Below the pieces are notes generated by a model, which had not been told where the DNA came from, searched no databases, and was given only the letters and a program-made list of their open reading frames with translations. A stretch of 64,000 nt of DNA from Haemophilus parainfluenzae (GTDB taxonomy: Bacteria; Pseudomonadota; Gammaproteobacteria; Enterobacterales; Pasteurellaceae). Shown piece by piece: positions 49,693 to 57,416 of the stretch. The translations under genes were made by a program, and so were the position numbers. Every line of letters starts with the position of its first letter. Within the stretch, counting starts at the first letter, position 1. The stretch lies in contig NZ_CP063121.1 of the NCBI RefSeq assembly GCF_014931415.1, positions 1,488,001 through 1,552,000 of the forward strand, in the 5' to 3' direction.

Positions 49693-49778
49693 GCCTGGGT
49701 GGCGAAATTGGTAGACGCAGCGGATTCAAAATCCGCCGGTGAATAACCGTGTCGGTTCGAGTCCGACCCTAGGCACCA
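49693..49778 (+). tRNA. tRNA-Leu (anticodon CAA)
   Basis: The 86-base sequence folds as a class II tRNA. Acceptor GCCTGGG pairs with CCTAGGC, the anticodon stem GCGGA/TCCGC closes the loop TTCAAAA (anticodon CAA, reading UUG), and a long variable arm follows. The T-arm has GGTTCGAGTCC, the discriminator is A, and CCA is encoded. It is a single tRNA with its own promoter and terminator. Confidence 0.97.
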
Positions 49779-49788
49779 CAGAATTTAT

Positions 49789-49817
49789 AAGCTCTGAAGT
49801 TGATTCAGGGCTTTTTT
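49789..49817 (+). terminator. Terminator after tRNA-Leu
   Basis: AAGCTCTGAA pairs with TTCAGGGCTT (one G-U), loop GTTGA, then TTTTTT. It ends 21 bases before the ttcA ATG. Confidence 0.85.
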
Positions 49818-49837
49818 ATTAGCTAAACTAAATCAAT

Positions 49838-50767
49838 ATGACAGAACAAAACCAAGATAAAAAACAGACTTATAATTTCAATAAATTGCAAAAACGTCTT
49901 CGCCGTAATGTTGGCAATGCAATTGCTGATTTTGGCATGATTGAAGATGGTGATAAAGTGATGGTTTGTCTTTCTGGTGGTAAAGACAGCTATACGCTTC
50001 TCGATATTTTGTTGAATTTACAACAAAGTGCACCGATTAAATTTGATATTGTTGCCGTCAATTTAGACCAAAAACAGCCTGGTTTTCCTGAGCATGTTTT
50101 ACCTGAATATCTGCAAAGTATCGGTGTAGATTATAAAATCGTTGAAGAAAATACTTACGGCATCGTAAAAGAGAAAATCCTAGAAGGCAAAACAACGTGC
50201 TCTCTCTGCTCTCGCCTACGCCGTGGTATTTTATACCGTACAGCAACCGAACTTGGTGCAACCAAAATTGCACTTGGACACCATCGTGATGATATGCTGG
50301 CTACCCTGTTCCTGAATATGTTCTACGGTGGAAAATTAAAATCTATGCCACCGAAATTAATTTCAGATGACGGCAAGCAAATTGTGATTCGTCCATTGGC
50401 TTATTGTAAAGAAAAAGATATTGAAAAATATGCCGTAGCCAAAGAATTCCCAATTATCCCTTGTAATTTGTGTGGGTCTCAACCTAATTTACAACGTCAA
50501 GTAGTAAAAGAAATGCTGAATACTTGGGACCGTCAATATCCTGGACGTTTAGAAACCATGTTTAGTGCGATGCAAAACATTACGCTGTCACACTTATGTG
50601 ACCCAAAACTCTTTGATTTTAAAAGTATTAAGCACGGTCAAGCACTTGATGGTATTGAAGGAGATACCGCTTTTGATGAAGAGCGTATCGAACCAATGAA
50701 ATTTGATGATGAAGATGCATCTGACTATTCCGATAATGAAATGATCAGCTTTAAAGAAGTGAATTAA
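49838..50767 (+). CDS. ttcA: tRNA 2-thiocytidine synthetase TtcA
   Basis: TtcA thiolates C32 of certain tRNAs using ATP and an Fe-S cluster. The 309-residue protein has the PP-loop [12 protein letters not shown] (about 45-56), the cluster motif [12 protein letters not shown], and a further CNLCG in the C-terminal half. Its stop is one base before the tusE ATG. The transcript must start within or just after the tRNA terminator region, or read through it. Confidence 0.95.
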   Translation: MTEQNQDKKQTYNFNKLQKRLRRNVGNAIADFGMIEDGDKVMVCLSGGKDSYTLLDILLNLQQSAPIKFDIVAVNLDQKQPGFPEHVLPEYLQSIGVDYKIVEENTYGIVKEKILEGKTTCSLCSRLRRGILYRTATELGATKIALGHHRDDMLATLFLNMFYGGKLKSMPPKLISDDGKQIVIRPLAYCKEKDIEKYAVAKEFPIIPCNLCGSQPNLQRQVVKEMLNTWDRQYPGRLETMFSAMQNITLSHLCDPKLFDFKSIKHGQALDGIEGDTAFDEERIEPMKFDDEDASDYSDNEMISFKEVN

Positions 50768-50768
50768 T

Positions 50769-51098
50769 ATGATTACCGTACAAGGAAAACAAATCGAAAC
50801 CGACGCCTCTGGCTATTTACTTAATATTGCTGATTGGAATGAAGAGGTGGCAAAACACATTGCTCAGCTAGAAGGTGTAGAATTGACTGACGCTCACTGG
50901 GAAGTGATTTATTTTGTGCGTGATTTCTATCAAGAATATAACACCTCCCCTGCGATTAGAATGCTGGTAAAAGCCATGTCAGAAAAATTAGGTGCCGATA
51001 AAGGTAATAGCCGCTATTTACAACGACTCTTCCCTGACGGACCTGCTAAACAAGCAACCAAACTGGCGGGTCTGCCAAAGCCAGCTAAATGCTTATAG
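50769..51098 (+). CDS. tusE: Sulfur relay protein TusE (DsrC family)
   Basis: A 109-residue DsrC-like protein that in E. coli accepts persulfide sulfur from TusBCD and passes it to MnmA for 2-thiouridine at the wobble position. The swinging C-terminal arm ends GLPKPAKCL, with the reactive Cys at 108. [27 protein letters not shown] is the family N-terminus. It is coupled to ttcA (one-base gap), placing two different tRNA thiolation routes in one operon. Confidence 0.95.
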   Translation: MITVQGKQIETDASGYLLNIADWNEEVAKHIAQLEGVELTDAHWEVIYFVRDFYQEYNTSPAIRMLVKAMSEKLGADKGNSRYLQRLFPDGPAKQATKLAGLPKPAKCL

Positions 51099-51105
51099 AA
51101 TAACG

Positions 51106-51136
51106 TAACCGCGCGATAAAGTGCGGTTATTTTTTA
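51106..51136 (+). terminator. Terminator after tusE
   Basis: TAACCGC (51106-51112) pairs with GCGGTTA (51123-51129), followed by T-run. Confidence 0.8.
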
Positions 51137-51230
51137 CCTAAATCTAGTCAAATGAATTAATTACGATTACGCGTTAAGCAAAGAAAATGCTGAGTAAATA
51201 TTAAAAAGGTTATCACCTATTAAGTAGTAT

Positions 51231-51259
51231 TTTCAAATTATATATTTATCTATATAATG
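51231..51259 (+). promoter_or_regulatory. mop promoter with overlapping ModE-like operator
   Basis: TTTTCA (51231-51236), 17 bases, TATAAT (51254-51259). The perfect inverted repeat ATTATATA-TTTATC-TATATAAT (51238-51259) runs through the spacer and -10 box. It has the same arm sequence and six-base spacer as the site upstream of moaA, here placed for repression. Confidence 0.7.
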
Positions 51260-51295
51260 TCTACTCTTTTTAACTTAAACATAAGGAAATGCTAA

Positions 51296-51505
51296 ATGAA
51301 AATTAGTGCAAGAAACCAACTTAAAGGTACTGTAAAATCAATCGAAACTGGTTCTGTGAACGCAATCGTACACATTGATATCGGTAACGGTAACGTAATT
51401 TCTTCTACCATCTCTATCGATGCAGTAAAAGAATTAGGTTTAGCTGTTGGTAAAGAAGCATATGCGATTATCAAAGCAACTTCTGTAATGGTTGGTGTTG
51501 AATAA
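51296..51505 (+). CDS. mop: Molbindin (Mop), molybdate-binding protein
   Basis: A 69-residue single TOBE (MOP) domain starting MKISARNQLKGTVKSIETGSVNAIV. Molbindins assemble as hexamers that bind molybdate or tungstate in the cytoplasm and are thought to buffer or store it. The protein has no Cys or Trp and ends VMVGVE, as typical. It is monocistronic between two uptake-signal-like terminators and appears to be under ModE. Confidence 0.93.
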   Translation: MKISARNQLKGTVKSIETGSVNAIVHIDIGNGNVISSTISIDAVKELGLAVGKEAYAIIKATSVMVGVE

Positions 51506-51532
51506 TCTCAACTGAACTGTTCAGAATTCTAT

Positions 51533-51564
51533 ATAACCGCGCTTTAAAGTGCGGTTATTTTTTT
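51533..51564 (+). terminator. Terminator after mop
   Basis: ATAACCGC pairs with GCGGTTAT around GCTTTAAAGT, followed by TTTTTT. Confidence 0.85.
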
Positions 51565-51659
51565 GTCTTTTTTCTCTCTAATCTCTTTATTCCCCTTCTA
51601 ATAAAATGCATTTTATCCTTAACCAAAATGAAACAATCTTTGCTACATCTTGTTATTTA

Positions 51660-51688
51660 TTGACTTTTAATTAATTATATTGTATAAT
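51660..51688 (+). promoter_or_regulatory. SemiSWEET promoter
   Basis: TTGACT (51660-51665), 17 bases, TATAAT (51683-51688): near-consensus and in a very AT-rich setting. Confidence 0.85.
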
Positions 51689-51713
51689 TTTCACATATTA
51701 TCAATTTTTAGTT

Positions 51714-51735
51714 AATAATCTAGTTTCGGATTATT
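51714..51735 (+). repeat. Inverted repeat in SemiSWEET leader
   Basis: AATAATC and GATTATT pair across TAGTTTCG, about 13 bases before the AGGAG ribosome site. Confidence 0.5.
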
Positions 51736-51756
51736 CTGTTAAACTTAGGAGAGCAA

Positions 51757-52017
51757 ATGACAAATCAACGTTTTATTACTATTTTAGGCTATGTCGCAAC
51801 ATTTACTTCAGTTTGTATGTATGTTTCTTACTTGCAACAAATTGGTCTAAATTTATCAGGTCAAAAAGGTGGTTGGTTACAACCTTTTGCTACGACAATC
51901 AACTGTAGTTTATGGGTAGCTTATGGCTTGTTGAAAGAAAAACGCGATCTGCCTATTTCATTAGCCAATGCGCCTGGTGTCATACTTGGGTTGATTACTT
52001 TCGTCACCGCCTTATAA
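51757..52017 (+). CDS. SemiSWEET-family small sugar transporter
   Basis: An 86-residue membrane protein with three hydrophobic segments (about 8-27, 42-57, 65-85), the MtN3/SemiSWEET triple-helix bundle; members work as dimers and carry sugars. Signature pieces are LGYVATFTSVCMYVSYLQQI, in which the usual PQ of the PQ-loop is QQ, the INCSLWVAYG segment of helix 2 with the conserved Asn-Trp region, and NAPGVILG in helix 3. It has its own strong promoter, an AGGAG site and a strong terminator. The substrate is unknown. Confidence 0.85.
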   Translation: MTNQRFITILGYVATFTSVCMYVSYLQQIGLNLSGQKGGWLQPFATTINCSLWVAYGLLKEKRDLPISLANAPGVILGLITFVTAL

Positions 52018-52035
52018 CACTATAAAACCTCATAC

Positions 52036-52080
52036 AAAAAAGACCGCACTTTTTAGAAATTTTAAAGTGCGGTCTTTTTA
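52036..52080 (+). terminator. Terminator after SemiSWEET
   Basis: AAAAAGACCGCACTTT pairs with AAAGTGCGGTCTTTTT, sixteen pairs, built from two inverted uptake signals. Confidence 0.9.
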
Positions 52081-52159
52081 TTTATTAATTTAATTCATTT
52101 AAAACCTGAAAATTATGAAGTTGTGTAATCTTCTTTTCTATTGCATTCTATAACCGAAC

Positions 52160-52175
52160 AGACGTTTAGACGTCT
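52160..52175. promoter_or_regulatory. MetJ operator upstream of metE
   Basis: Two adjacent met boxes, AGACGTTT and AGACGTCT, the second a perfect copy of the MetJ consensus octamer, 31-46 bases before the metE ATG. A possible promoter is TTGCAT (52141-52146) with TTTAGA (52165-52170), which the boxes would cover. Confidence 0.85.
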
Positions 52176-52205
52176 AAACCAAACAAAACAATAGAAGGAT
52201 TCATT

Positions 52206-54479
52206 ATGACAACATTTCATTTAGCAGGATTTCCGCGCGTAGGCGCAAAGCGTGAACTTAAATTTGCTCAAGAGCGTTACTGGCGTGGTGAAATTGCAGA
52301 AGCGGATTTATTAGATATTGCAAAAAGATTACGTGAACTTAACTGGCAACACCAAGCCAAGGCAAATGCTGATTTTGTTGCGGTGGCTGATTTCACACTT
52401 TACGATCACATTTTAGATTTACAAGTGGCAACCGGTGCGATTCCTGCTCGCTTTGGTTTCGATAGCCAAAATTTAACACTCGATCAATATTTCCAATTGG
52501 CGCGTGGTAACAAAACACAATTTGCCATTGAAATGACAAAATGGTTCGATACCAACTACCATTATCTCGTCCCTGAATTCCATAAAGAGACACAATTTAA
52601 AGCGAATCCAGCACATTATGTGACACAAATTCGTGAAGCTAAAGCACTTGGGTATCAAGTTAAACCAACAATCGTTGGTCCACTCACTTTCCTTTGGTTA
52701 GGTAAAGAAAAAGGGGCTGCATTTAATCGCTTTGATTTATTAGCAAAACTCGTGCCAGTTTATGTTGAAATTTTAAATGCGTTAGCTGCGGAAGGCGTGG
52801 AATACATTCAAATTGATGAACCTGCTCTCACCTTAGATTTACCGGTAGAATGGATTGCCGCTTATAAAGCGGTTTACGCCACTTTTGCTGAACAAGTTAA
52901 AGCAAAATTATTGCTTGCAACTTATTTCGGTTCTGTGGCAGAACATGCTGATTTGTTAAAAGCCTTACCTGTAGCAGGTTTACATATTGATTTAGTACGT
53001 GCACCTGAACAACTTACTGCCTTTGCAGATTACGACAAAATCTTATCCGTCGGCATCATTGATGGTCGTAATATCTGGCGTGCAAACTTAAATCAAGTGT
53101 TAGATGTGGTTGAGCCATTAAAAGCGAAATTAGGTGATCGTTTATGGATTGCGCCAAGCTGCTCTCTCCTTCATACACCTTATGATTTAGAAGTTGAAAC
53201 ACAGCTACAAGCCAATAAGCCTGAACTTTATCAATGGTTGGCTTTCACGTTACAAAAAATTCAAGAATTACGCGTTATTAAGACTGCGCTAGAGCAAGGC
53301 CGCGAAGCGGTTCAAGCAGAATTAGCTGCTTCTCAAACTGCTGCAGATGCACGCAAAAACTCACGTGAAATTCACCGCACTTGTGTAGCTGAACGTTTAG
53401 CAAATCTACCAAAAAATGCTGACCAACGTAAATCGGCATTTGCGGAACGCATTAAATTACAAAATGCGTGGTTAAATCTACCACTTCTGCCAACGACGAA
53501 TATTGGTTCTTTCCCACAAACGACAGCAATTCGTCATGCTCGTGCTGCCTTCAAAAAAGGCGAACTTAGCTTAGCGGATTACGAAGCTGCAATGAAAAAA
53601 GAAATTGAATTCGTTGTACGTGAACAAGAAAAATTAGACTTAGATGTATTGGTACATGGCGAAGCAGAACGTAACGACATGGTGGAATATTTCGGCGAAT
53701 TACTCGATGGTTTTGCTTTCACCAAATTCGGTTGGGTACAAAGTTATGGTTCACGTTGTGTGAAACCGCCAGTGATTTACGGTGATGTTACTCGTCCAGA
53801 ACCCATGACGGTACGTTGGTCGCAATATGCCCAAAGCCTTACCAAGAAAGTCATGAAAGGCATGCTGACTGGTCCTGTCACGATCTTACAATGGTCTTTC
53901 GTGCGTAACGATATTTCTCGTGAAACGGTCTGTAAACAAATTGCTGTTGCACTTTCTGATGAAGTATTAGATTTAGAAAAGGCTGGCATCAAAGTGATTC
54001 AAATTGATGAACCGGCTATTCGTGAAGGTTTACCATTAAAACGTGCAGATTGGGATGCTTATTTGAAATGGGCGGGCGAAGCCTTCCGTTTAAGCTCAAT
54101 GGGTTGCCAAGATGATACACAAATTCATACGCACATGTGTTATTCCGAATTTAACGACATTCTACCTGCTATTGCAGCCTTAGATGCCGATGTCATTACT
54201 ATAGAAACCTCGCGTTCTGACATGGAATTACTCACCGCATTTGGTGATTTCAAATACCCGAATGATATTGGTCCTGGCGTATATGACATTCATAGTCCAC
54301 GTGTGCCTGCAGCAGAAGAAATTGAACATCTTCTTCGCAAAGCATTACAAGTGGTGCCGAAAGAACGTTTATGGGTAAACCCAGACTGTGGTTTGAAAAC
54401 ACGCGGTTGGCCAGAAACAATTGCGGCATTAAAAGTGATGGTTGATGTCACGAAAAAATTACGTGCTGAATTAGCATAA
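52206..54479 (+). CDS. metE: Cobalamin-independent methionine synthase
   Basis: MetE transfers methyl from 5-methyl-tetrahydropteroyl-triglutamate to homocysteine. The 757-residue double-barrel protein begins [19 protein letters not shown] and has the C-terminal catalytic barrel with [12 protein letters not shown] (homocysteine site), and the zinc ligands His and Cys in HTHMCYSEF and Cys in [12 protein letters not shown]. Full length for the family. It is monocistronic, regulated by MetJ through the tandem met boxes, and ends at a strong hairpin. Confidence 0.97.
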   Translation: MTTFHLAGFPRVGAKRELKFAQERYWRGEIAEADLLDIAKRLRELNWQHQAKANADFVAVADFTLYDHILDLQVATGAIPARFGFDSQNLTLDQYFQLARGNKTQFAIEMTKWFDTNYHYLVPEFHKETQFKANPAHYVTQIREAKALGYQVKPTIVGPLTFLWLGKEKGAAFNRFDLLAKLVPVYVEILNALAAEGVEYIQIDEPALTLDLPVEWIAAYKAVYATFAEQVKAKLLLATYFGSVAEHADLLKALPVAGLHIDLVRAPEQLTAFADYDKILSVGIIDGRNIWRANLNQVLDVVEPLKAKLGDRLWIAPSCSLLHTPYDLEVETQLQANKPELYQWLAFTLQKIQELRVIKTALEQGREAVQAELAASQTAADARKNSREIHRTCVAERLANLPKNADQRKSAFAERIKLQNAWLNLPLLPTTNIGSFPQTTAIRHARAAFKKGELSLADYEAAMKKEIEFVVREQEKLDLDVLVHGEAERNDMVEYFGELLDGFAFTKFGWVQSYGSRCVKPPVIYGDVTRPEPMTVRWSQYAQSLTKKVMKGMLTGPVTILQWSFVRNDISRETVCKQIAVALSDEVLDLEKAGIKVIQIDEPAIREGLPLKRADWDAYLKWAGEAFRLSSMGCQDDTQIHTHMCYSEFNDILPAIAALDADVITIETSRSDMELLTAFGDFKYPNDIGPGVYDIHSPRVPAAEEIEHLLRKALQVVPKERLWVNPDCGLKTRGWPETIAALKVMVDVTKKLRAELA

Positions 54480-54492
54480 AATCAGTAAAAAG

Positions 54493-54533
54493 AAAGGCGA
54501 ACATGAGAGGTTATCTCTGTTCGCCTTTTCTTT
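54493..54533 (+). terminator. Terminator after metE
   Basis: AAAGGCGAACA (54493-54503) pairs with TGTTCGCCTTT (54518-54528), with inner GAGA/TCTC pairing, followed by TCTTTT. Confidence 0.9.
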
Positions 54534-54565
54534 TGGTTAAAAAACTAATTCATTTTTGACCGCAC

Positions 54566-55441
54566 TTACAGGCTAATATATTCCATTTTCACCTTGCAGA
54601 GACTCTTTAATAACTGCTCTGCCATCTTACGATGACTTAAACGCAATGGTTTCTCTGCAAATACTACGCGCTCAATTTTCGATACATCCAGTTGATTTAA
54701 ATAAGCAAAATTAATCGCTGTTTGCATAGCGGGTAAGCTTGGGTTGAATGCCACATTTTCTGCATATCGACCACAAATCATTTCTCCATTCTTAAATAAA
54801 ATGCCTACACCATGAGGGCTTTTAGAATAAGGTGAATGAGCTCGGTTTGCCCCTAAAATGGCTTTATTTGCCACTTCATCTTCTGTTGTTAATGTAAAAC
54901 CTTGTTCTTCTTTGTTTAATAGAAGCAAATCAACCCCTAAATCTTTTGGGCCAAAGCTATCGGGTAAATATTGGGGAAGTGGATTATTTTGGCTATGTGG
55001 CAAATGGATTTTCAAATCTTTCGCTTGATAAAGCTCATTCATAAATTGACGACAGTGACCACAAGGCGTGTAATTCACCACGATATCCGTGATGCGAGGT
55101 TCATTGCGTAACCATGCATGGCTAATCGCACTTTGTTCAGCATGGATGGTTTGAGCCATGCTACTACCCTGAAACTCTTGGTTCGCACCAAAGTAAAAAT
55201 CACCACTTTCACCAATCGCAATTGCTCCAACATGAAATTCTGAAATGGGCGTGTGGCTATAACAAGCTGCTACTGGCAAAAGTGCCAAACCTAATTGAAC
55301 AGGCGTAAGCTTAAATTCATCACAAATTGACCGCACTTTTTCAGCCGGTAAAAAACCTTTCCATTCTTGTTCTTCTAATGCAGAAAGCATTGCATTTGAA
55401 AGTGGTGAATCGGCTAATGCTTGTTGAATTTTTTGTTGCAT
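54566..55441 (-). CDS. cdd: Cytidine deaminase (E. coli-type, two-domain)
   Basis: Cdd deaminates cytidine and deoxycytidine in pyrimidine salvage. The 291-residue length marks the homodimeric two-domain type. The catalytic [11 protein letters not shown] (His ligand and Glu) and the zinc Cys pair PCGHCRQF are in the N-terminal domain; the C-terminal domain is the degenerate repeat that lacks zinc ligands. The start [19 protein letters not shown] at 55441 has AAGGAGA upstream. Confidence 0.95.
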   Translation of the reverse strand: MQQKIQQALADSPLSNAMLSALEEQEWKGFLPAEKVRSICDEFKLTPVQLGLALLPVAACYSHTPISEFHVGAIAIGESGDFYFGANQEFQGSSMAQTIHAEQSAISHAWLRNEPRITDIVVNYTPCGHCRQFMNELYQAKDLKIHLPHSQNNPLPQYLPDSFGPKDLGVDLLLLNKEEQGFTLTTEDEVANKAILGANRAHSPYSKSPHGVGILFKNGEMICGRYAENVAFNPSLPAMQTAINFAYLNQLDVSKIERVVFAEKPLRLSHRKMAEQLLKSLCKVKMEYISL

Positions 55442-55532
55442 ATTAAATCTCCTTATTTTTATATGCCCATTCTACGCTATTTGGAGAAACTTCACCGCAA
55501 AAATGATCATATAATGCAAATATTCTTAATCA

Positions 55533-56075
55533 TTAATTATCTTTTATAAACTCAGGCGAAATGTAATCTGATAACCAGACTTTTTCATTGCCAATATAAA
55601 ATTTGATACCCTTAGATTGTGCTAGTTCTGTATCAATTTTTAGAAGAATTGTCTCTCCTTTTTTTCTATTCCCAACCAATGTTGCTGTCTCAACATCCTC
55701 AGATAAATGTACATATTGACGAGACATTGGTTTCAATCCATTTAATTTAATATCATCTAAATAATTTATACTTGTCCCATGGTATAAATACTTTGGTGGA
55801 TAACCAATTTCTTTAGAAATTTTCATTGGAATTGAATGCCCGTAGAAAGCTCTTATTTTTCCATTTTTAATCTCATGCCTTTTCTTTTCCGATAAGTCGA
55901 TCATTTTAACTAAATCGTCTTCGGTTAACGTATTCCATTTTTCATCACTATTTCTAAATGATGAAATTAATTGTTTGACAGAAACCCAACCTTCAGAATC
56001 CAATTCTAGTTCATATTCCCATGGGGCATGACGAAGCGCATAGGAAACCTCTTTACTTAAATTTAAATAGTCCAT
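55533..56075 (-). CDS. kptA: RNA 2'-phosphotransferase (Tpt1/KptA family)
   Basis: KptA/Tpt1 removes an internal RNA 2'-phosphate using NAD, forming ADP-ribose 1''-2''-cyclic phosphate. The 180-residue protein has both lobes: the RNA lobe with LSYALRH-type SYALRHAPW (Arg15-His16), GWVSVKQLI, IRAFYGHSI (Arg75, His80), and the NAD lobe with LYHGTS, VHLSED and GETILLKID. Start at 56075 (one base after the upstream stop) is preferred; a GTG at 56093 would overlap. The gene is AT-rich with few uptake signals, as is its upstream partner, suggesting acquisition. The cellular role in bacteria without 2'-phosphate splicing is open. Confidence 0.88.
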   Translation of the reverse strand: MDYLNLSKEVSYALRHAPWEYELELDSEGWVSVKQLISSFRNSDEKWNTLTEDDLVKMIDLSEKKRHEIKNGKIRAFYGHSIPMKISKEIGYPPKYLYHGTSINYLDDIKLNGLKPMSRQYVHLSEDVETATLVGNRKKGETILLKIDTELAQSKGIKFYIGNEKVWLSDYISPEFIKDN

Positions 56076-56076
56076 T

Positions 56077-56463
56077 TTAATACTCTTTTGCACTTTTGAT
56101 TTCTTCCGCTAACCACTCATCAAAATCCTTACATTCATATTTATTGTCTTTATTACCAAGATCATGAACATAAACTCTCGGATTTCCAGAGTAATCCGTC
56201 AATTTGAAACAAGCTGCCCAATCACCATCTCTAGCGAATGATATTAAATCAGCTACACCTGTCAGTTTTTCTATTGCTTTACTATAAAGATAAACACTGT
56301 CCTCTATCTCTGAATTCTCATAATCAGGATCTTCAAACCACCAAGGAAAATATTCCAATTCATTTATCTTTTCCATATTACTCGATAAATCAATATAAGA
56401 CTGAGGAAACTTAAAGTTTTCAGGTAATTGTTCTTTGGGATATAAATTAAATTTAGTTTGCAT
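56077..56463 (-). CDS. SMI1/KNR4 (SUKH)-like protein paired with kptA
   Basis: A 128-residue acidic protein, start at 56463 with GTGGAG five bases upstream; an upstream ATG at 56487 has no site. PQSYIDLSSN near the N-terminus, then SVYLYSKAIEKLTGV, LISFARDGDWAACFKLTD and VYVHDLG ending with FDEWLAEEI resemble SUKH proteins, a group that includes immunity proteins of contact-dependent and polymorphic toxins. I see no toxin beside it other than the NAD-using KptA. It is AT-rich and coupled to kptA by a one-base gap. The family call rests on pattern, not a search. Confidence 0.6.
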   Translation of the reverse strand: MQTKFNLYPKEQLPENFKFPQSYIDLSSNMEKINELEYFPWWFEDPDYENSEIEDSVYLYSKAIEKLTGVADLISFARDGDWAACFKLTDYSGNPRVYVHDLGNKDNKYECKDFDEWLAEEIKSAKEY

Positions 56464-56540
56464 AATGGCTCCACAATTACAATTCATCTGTAAAGATAAG
56501 CAATCTTTTATCTAAGTTTTCAAGTCTATGCAAGAAAAAT

Positions 56541-56573
56541 CATAAAAAAATAACCGCACTTTAAAAGTGCGGT
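56541..56573 (-). terminator. Terminator of the ABC transporter operon
   Basis: ACCGCACTT-TAA-AAGTGCGGT-type inverted uptake signals (56553-56573) followed on the minus strand by TATTTTTTT. Confidence 0.85.
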
Positions 56574-56602
56574 CATAAATTAAGATATTTTATTTACTCG
56601 TT

Positions 56603-57415
56603 TTATAACAATGATGGAGCCACACCAAGTAGTTTCCGGGTGTAATCCACTGTAGGGTGATTGAAAATATCTTCTGTACTACCCGTTTCCAAAATTTGAC
56701 CGCCGTACATCACGACAATGCGATCAGAGACTTGGCGTACGGTTTGGATATCATGAGAGATAAACACCATGGCAAGATTGAGTTCTTTTTTCAAATCCGC
56801 CAATAAGTTTAATACCTGAGCACGAACGGATACGTCTAATGCAGAAGTCGGTTCATCCGCCACAATCAGTTTGGGATTCAGCGCTAAGGCACGTGCAATC
56901 GCCACACGTTGTTTTTGTCCACCTGATAAACGAGTTGGCTCAACTTGTGCTGCAGAACGTGGTAAACCTACGCGAGAAAGCAAGTCATACACACGTTTTT
57001 CCCGCTCATGGGGTTGTAACACATTGTGAATATCCATCGGGTCACGCAAAATATCCAACACTTTCATACGAGGATTCAACGCTGTTGCTGGGTCTTGGAA
57101 AATCACCGATACTTGACGACCGAATTGTTTTCTCGCTTCTGAGCTACCATATTGCATTTGTAAGCCGTTGAATTTCACTAAACCTGATGTCGGTTTAAGC
57201 AGCCCAATGATCACGTTGGCTAAGGTAGATTTCCCGCAGCCAGACTCCCCAACTAAACCAATGGTTTCCCCCGCTTTAATGCCAAGACTCACATTGTTTA
57301 CTGCTGTGAATTTTTTACGTCCAAACAATGAACCGTCGCGAGAAGGAAATTGCACCACGATATTTTCTAAATCGATGATGTTTTGTTCTTTAATGACTTT
57401 AATACTACTGCTCAT
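56603..57415 (-). CDS. Peptide-type ABC transporter ATP-binding protein (DppF/OppF-like)
   Basis: A 270-residue ATPase with Walker A GLVGESGCGKSTLAN, Q-loop VIFQDPATALNPRM, signature LSGGQKQRVAIARAL and Walker B PKLIVADEPTSALDVS, ending with the short oligopeptide-type C-terminal extension (YTRKLLGVAPSLL). It is the second ATPase of a transporter whose first ATPase is fused to a permease just upstream; the gap is one base. It is the last gene of the three-gene operon. Confidence 0.93.
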   Translation of the reverse strand: MSSSIKVIKEQNIIDLENIVVQFPSRDGSLFGRKKFTAVNNVSLGIKAGETIGLVGESGCGKSTLANVIIGLLKPTSGLVKFNGLQMQYGSSEARKQFGRQVSVIFQDPATALNPRMKVLDILRDPMDIHNVLQPHEREKRVYDLLSRVGLPRSAAQVEPTRLSGGQKQRVAIARALALNPKLIVADEPTSALDVSVRAQVLNLLADLKKELNLAMVFISHDIQTVRQVSDRIVVMYGGQILETGSTEDIFNHPTVDYTRKLLGVAPSLL

Positions 57416-57416
57416 A

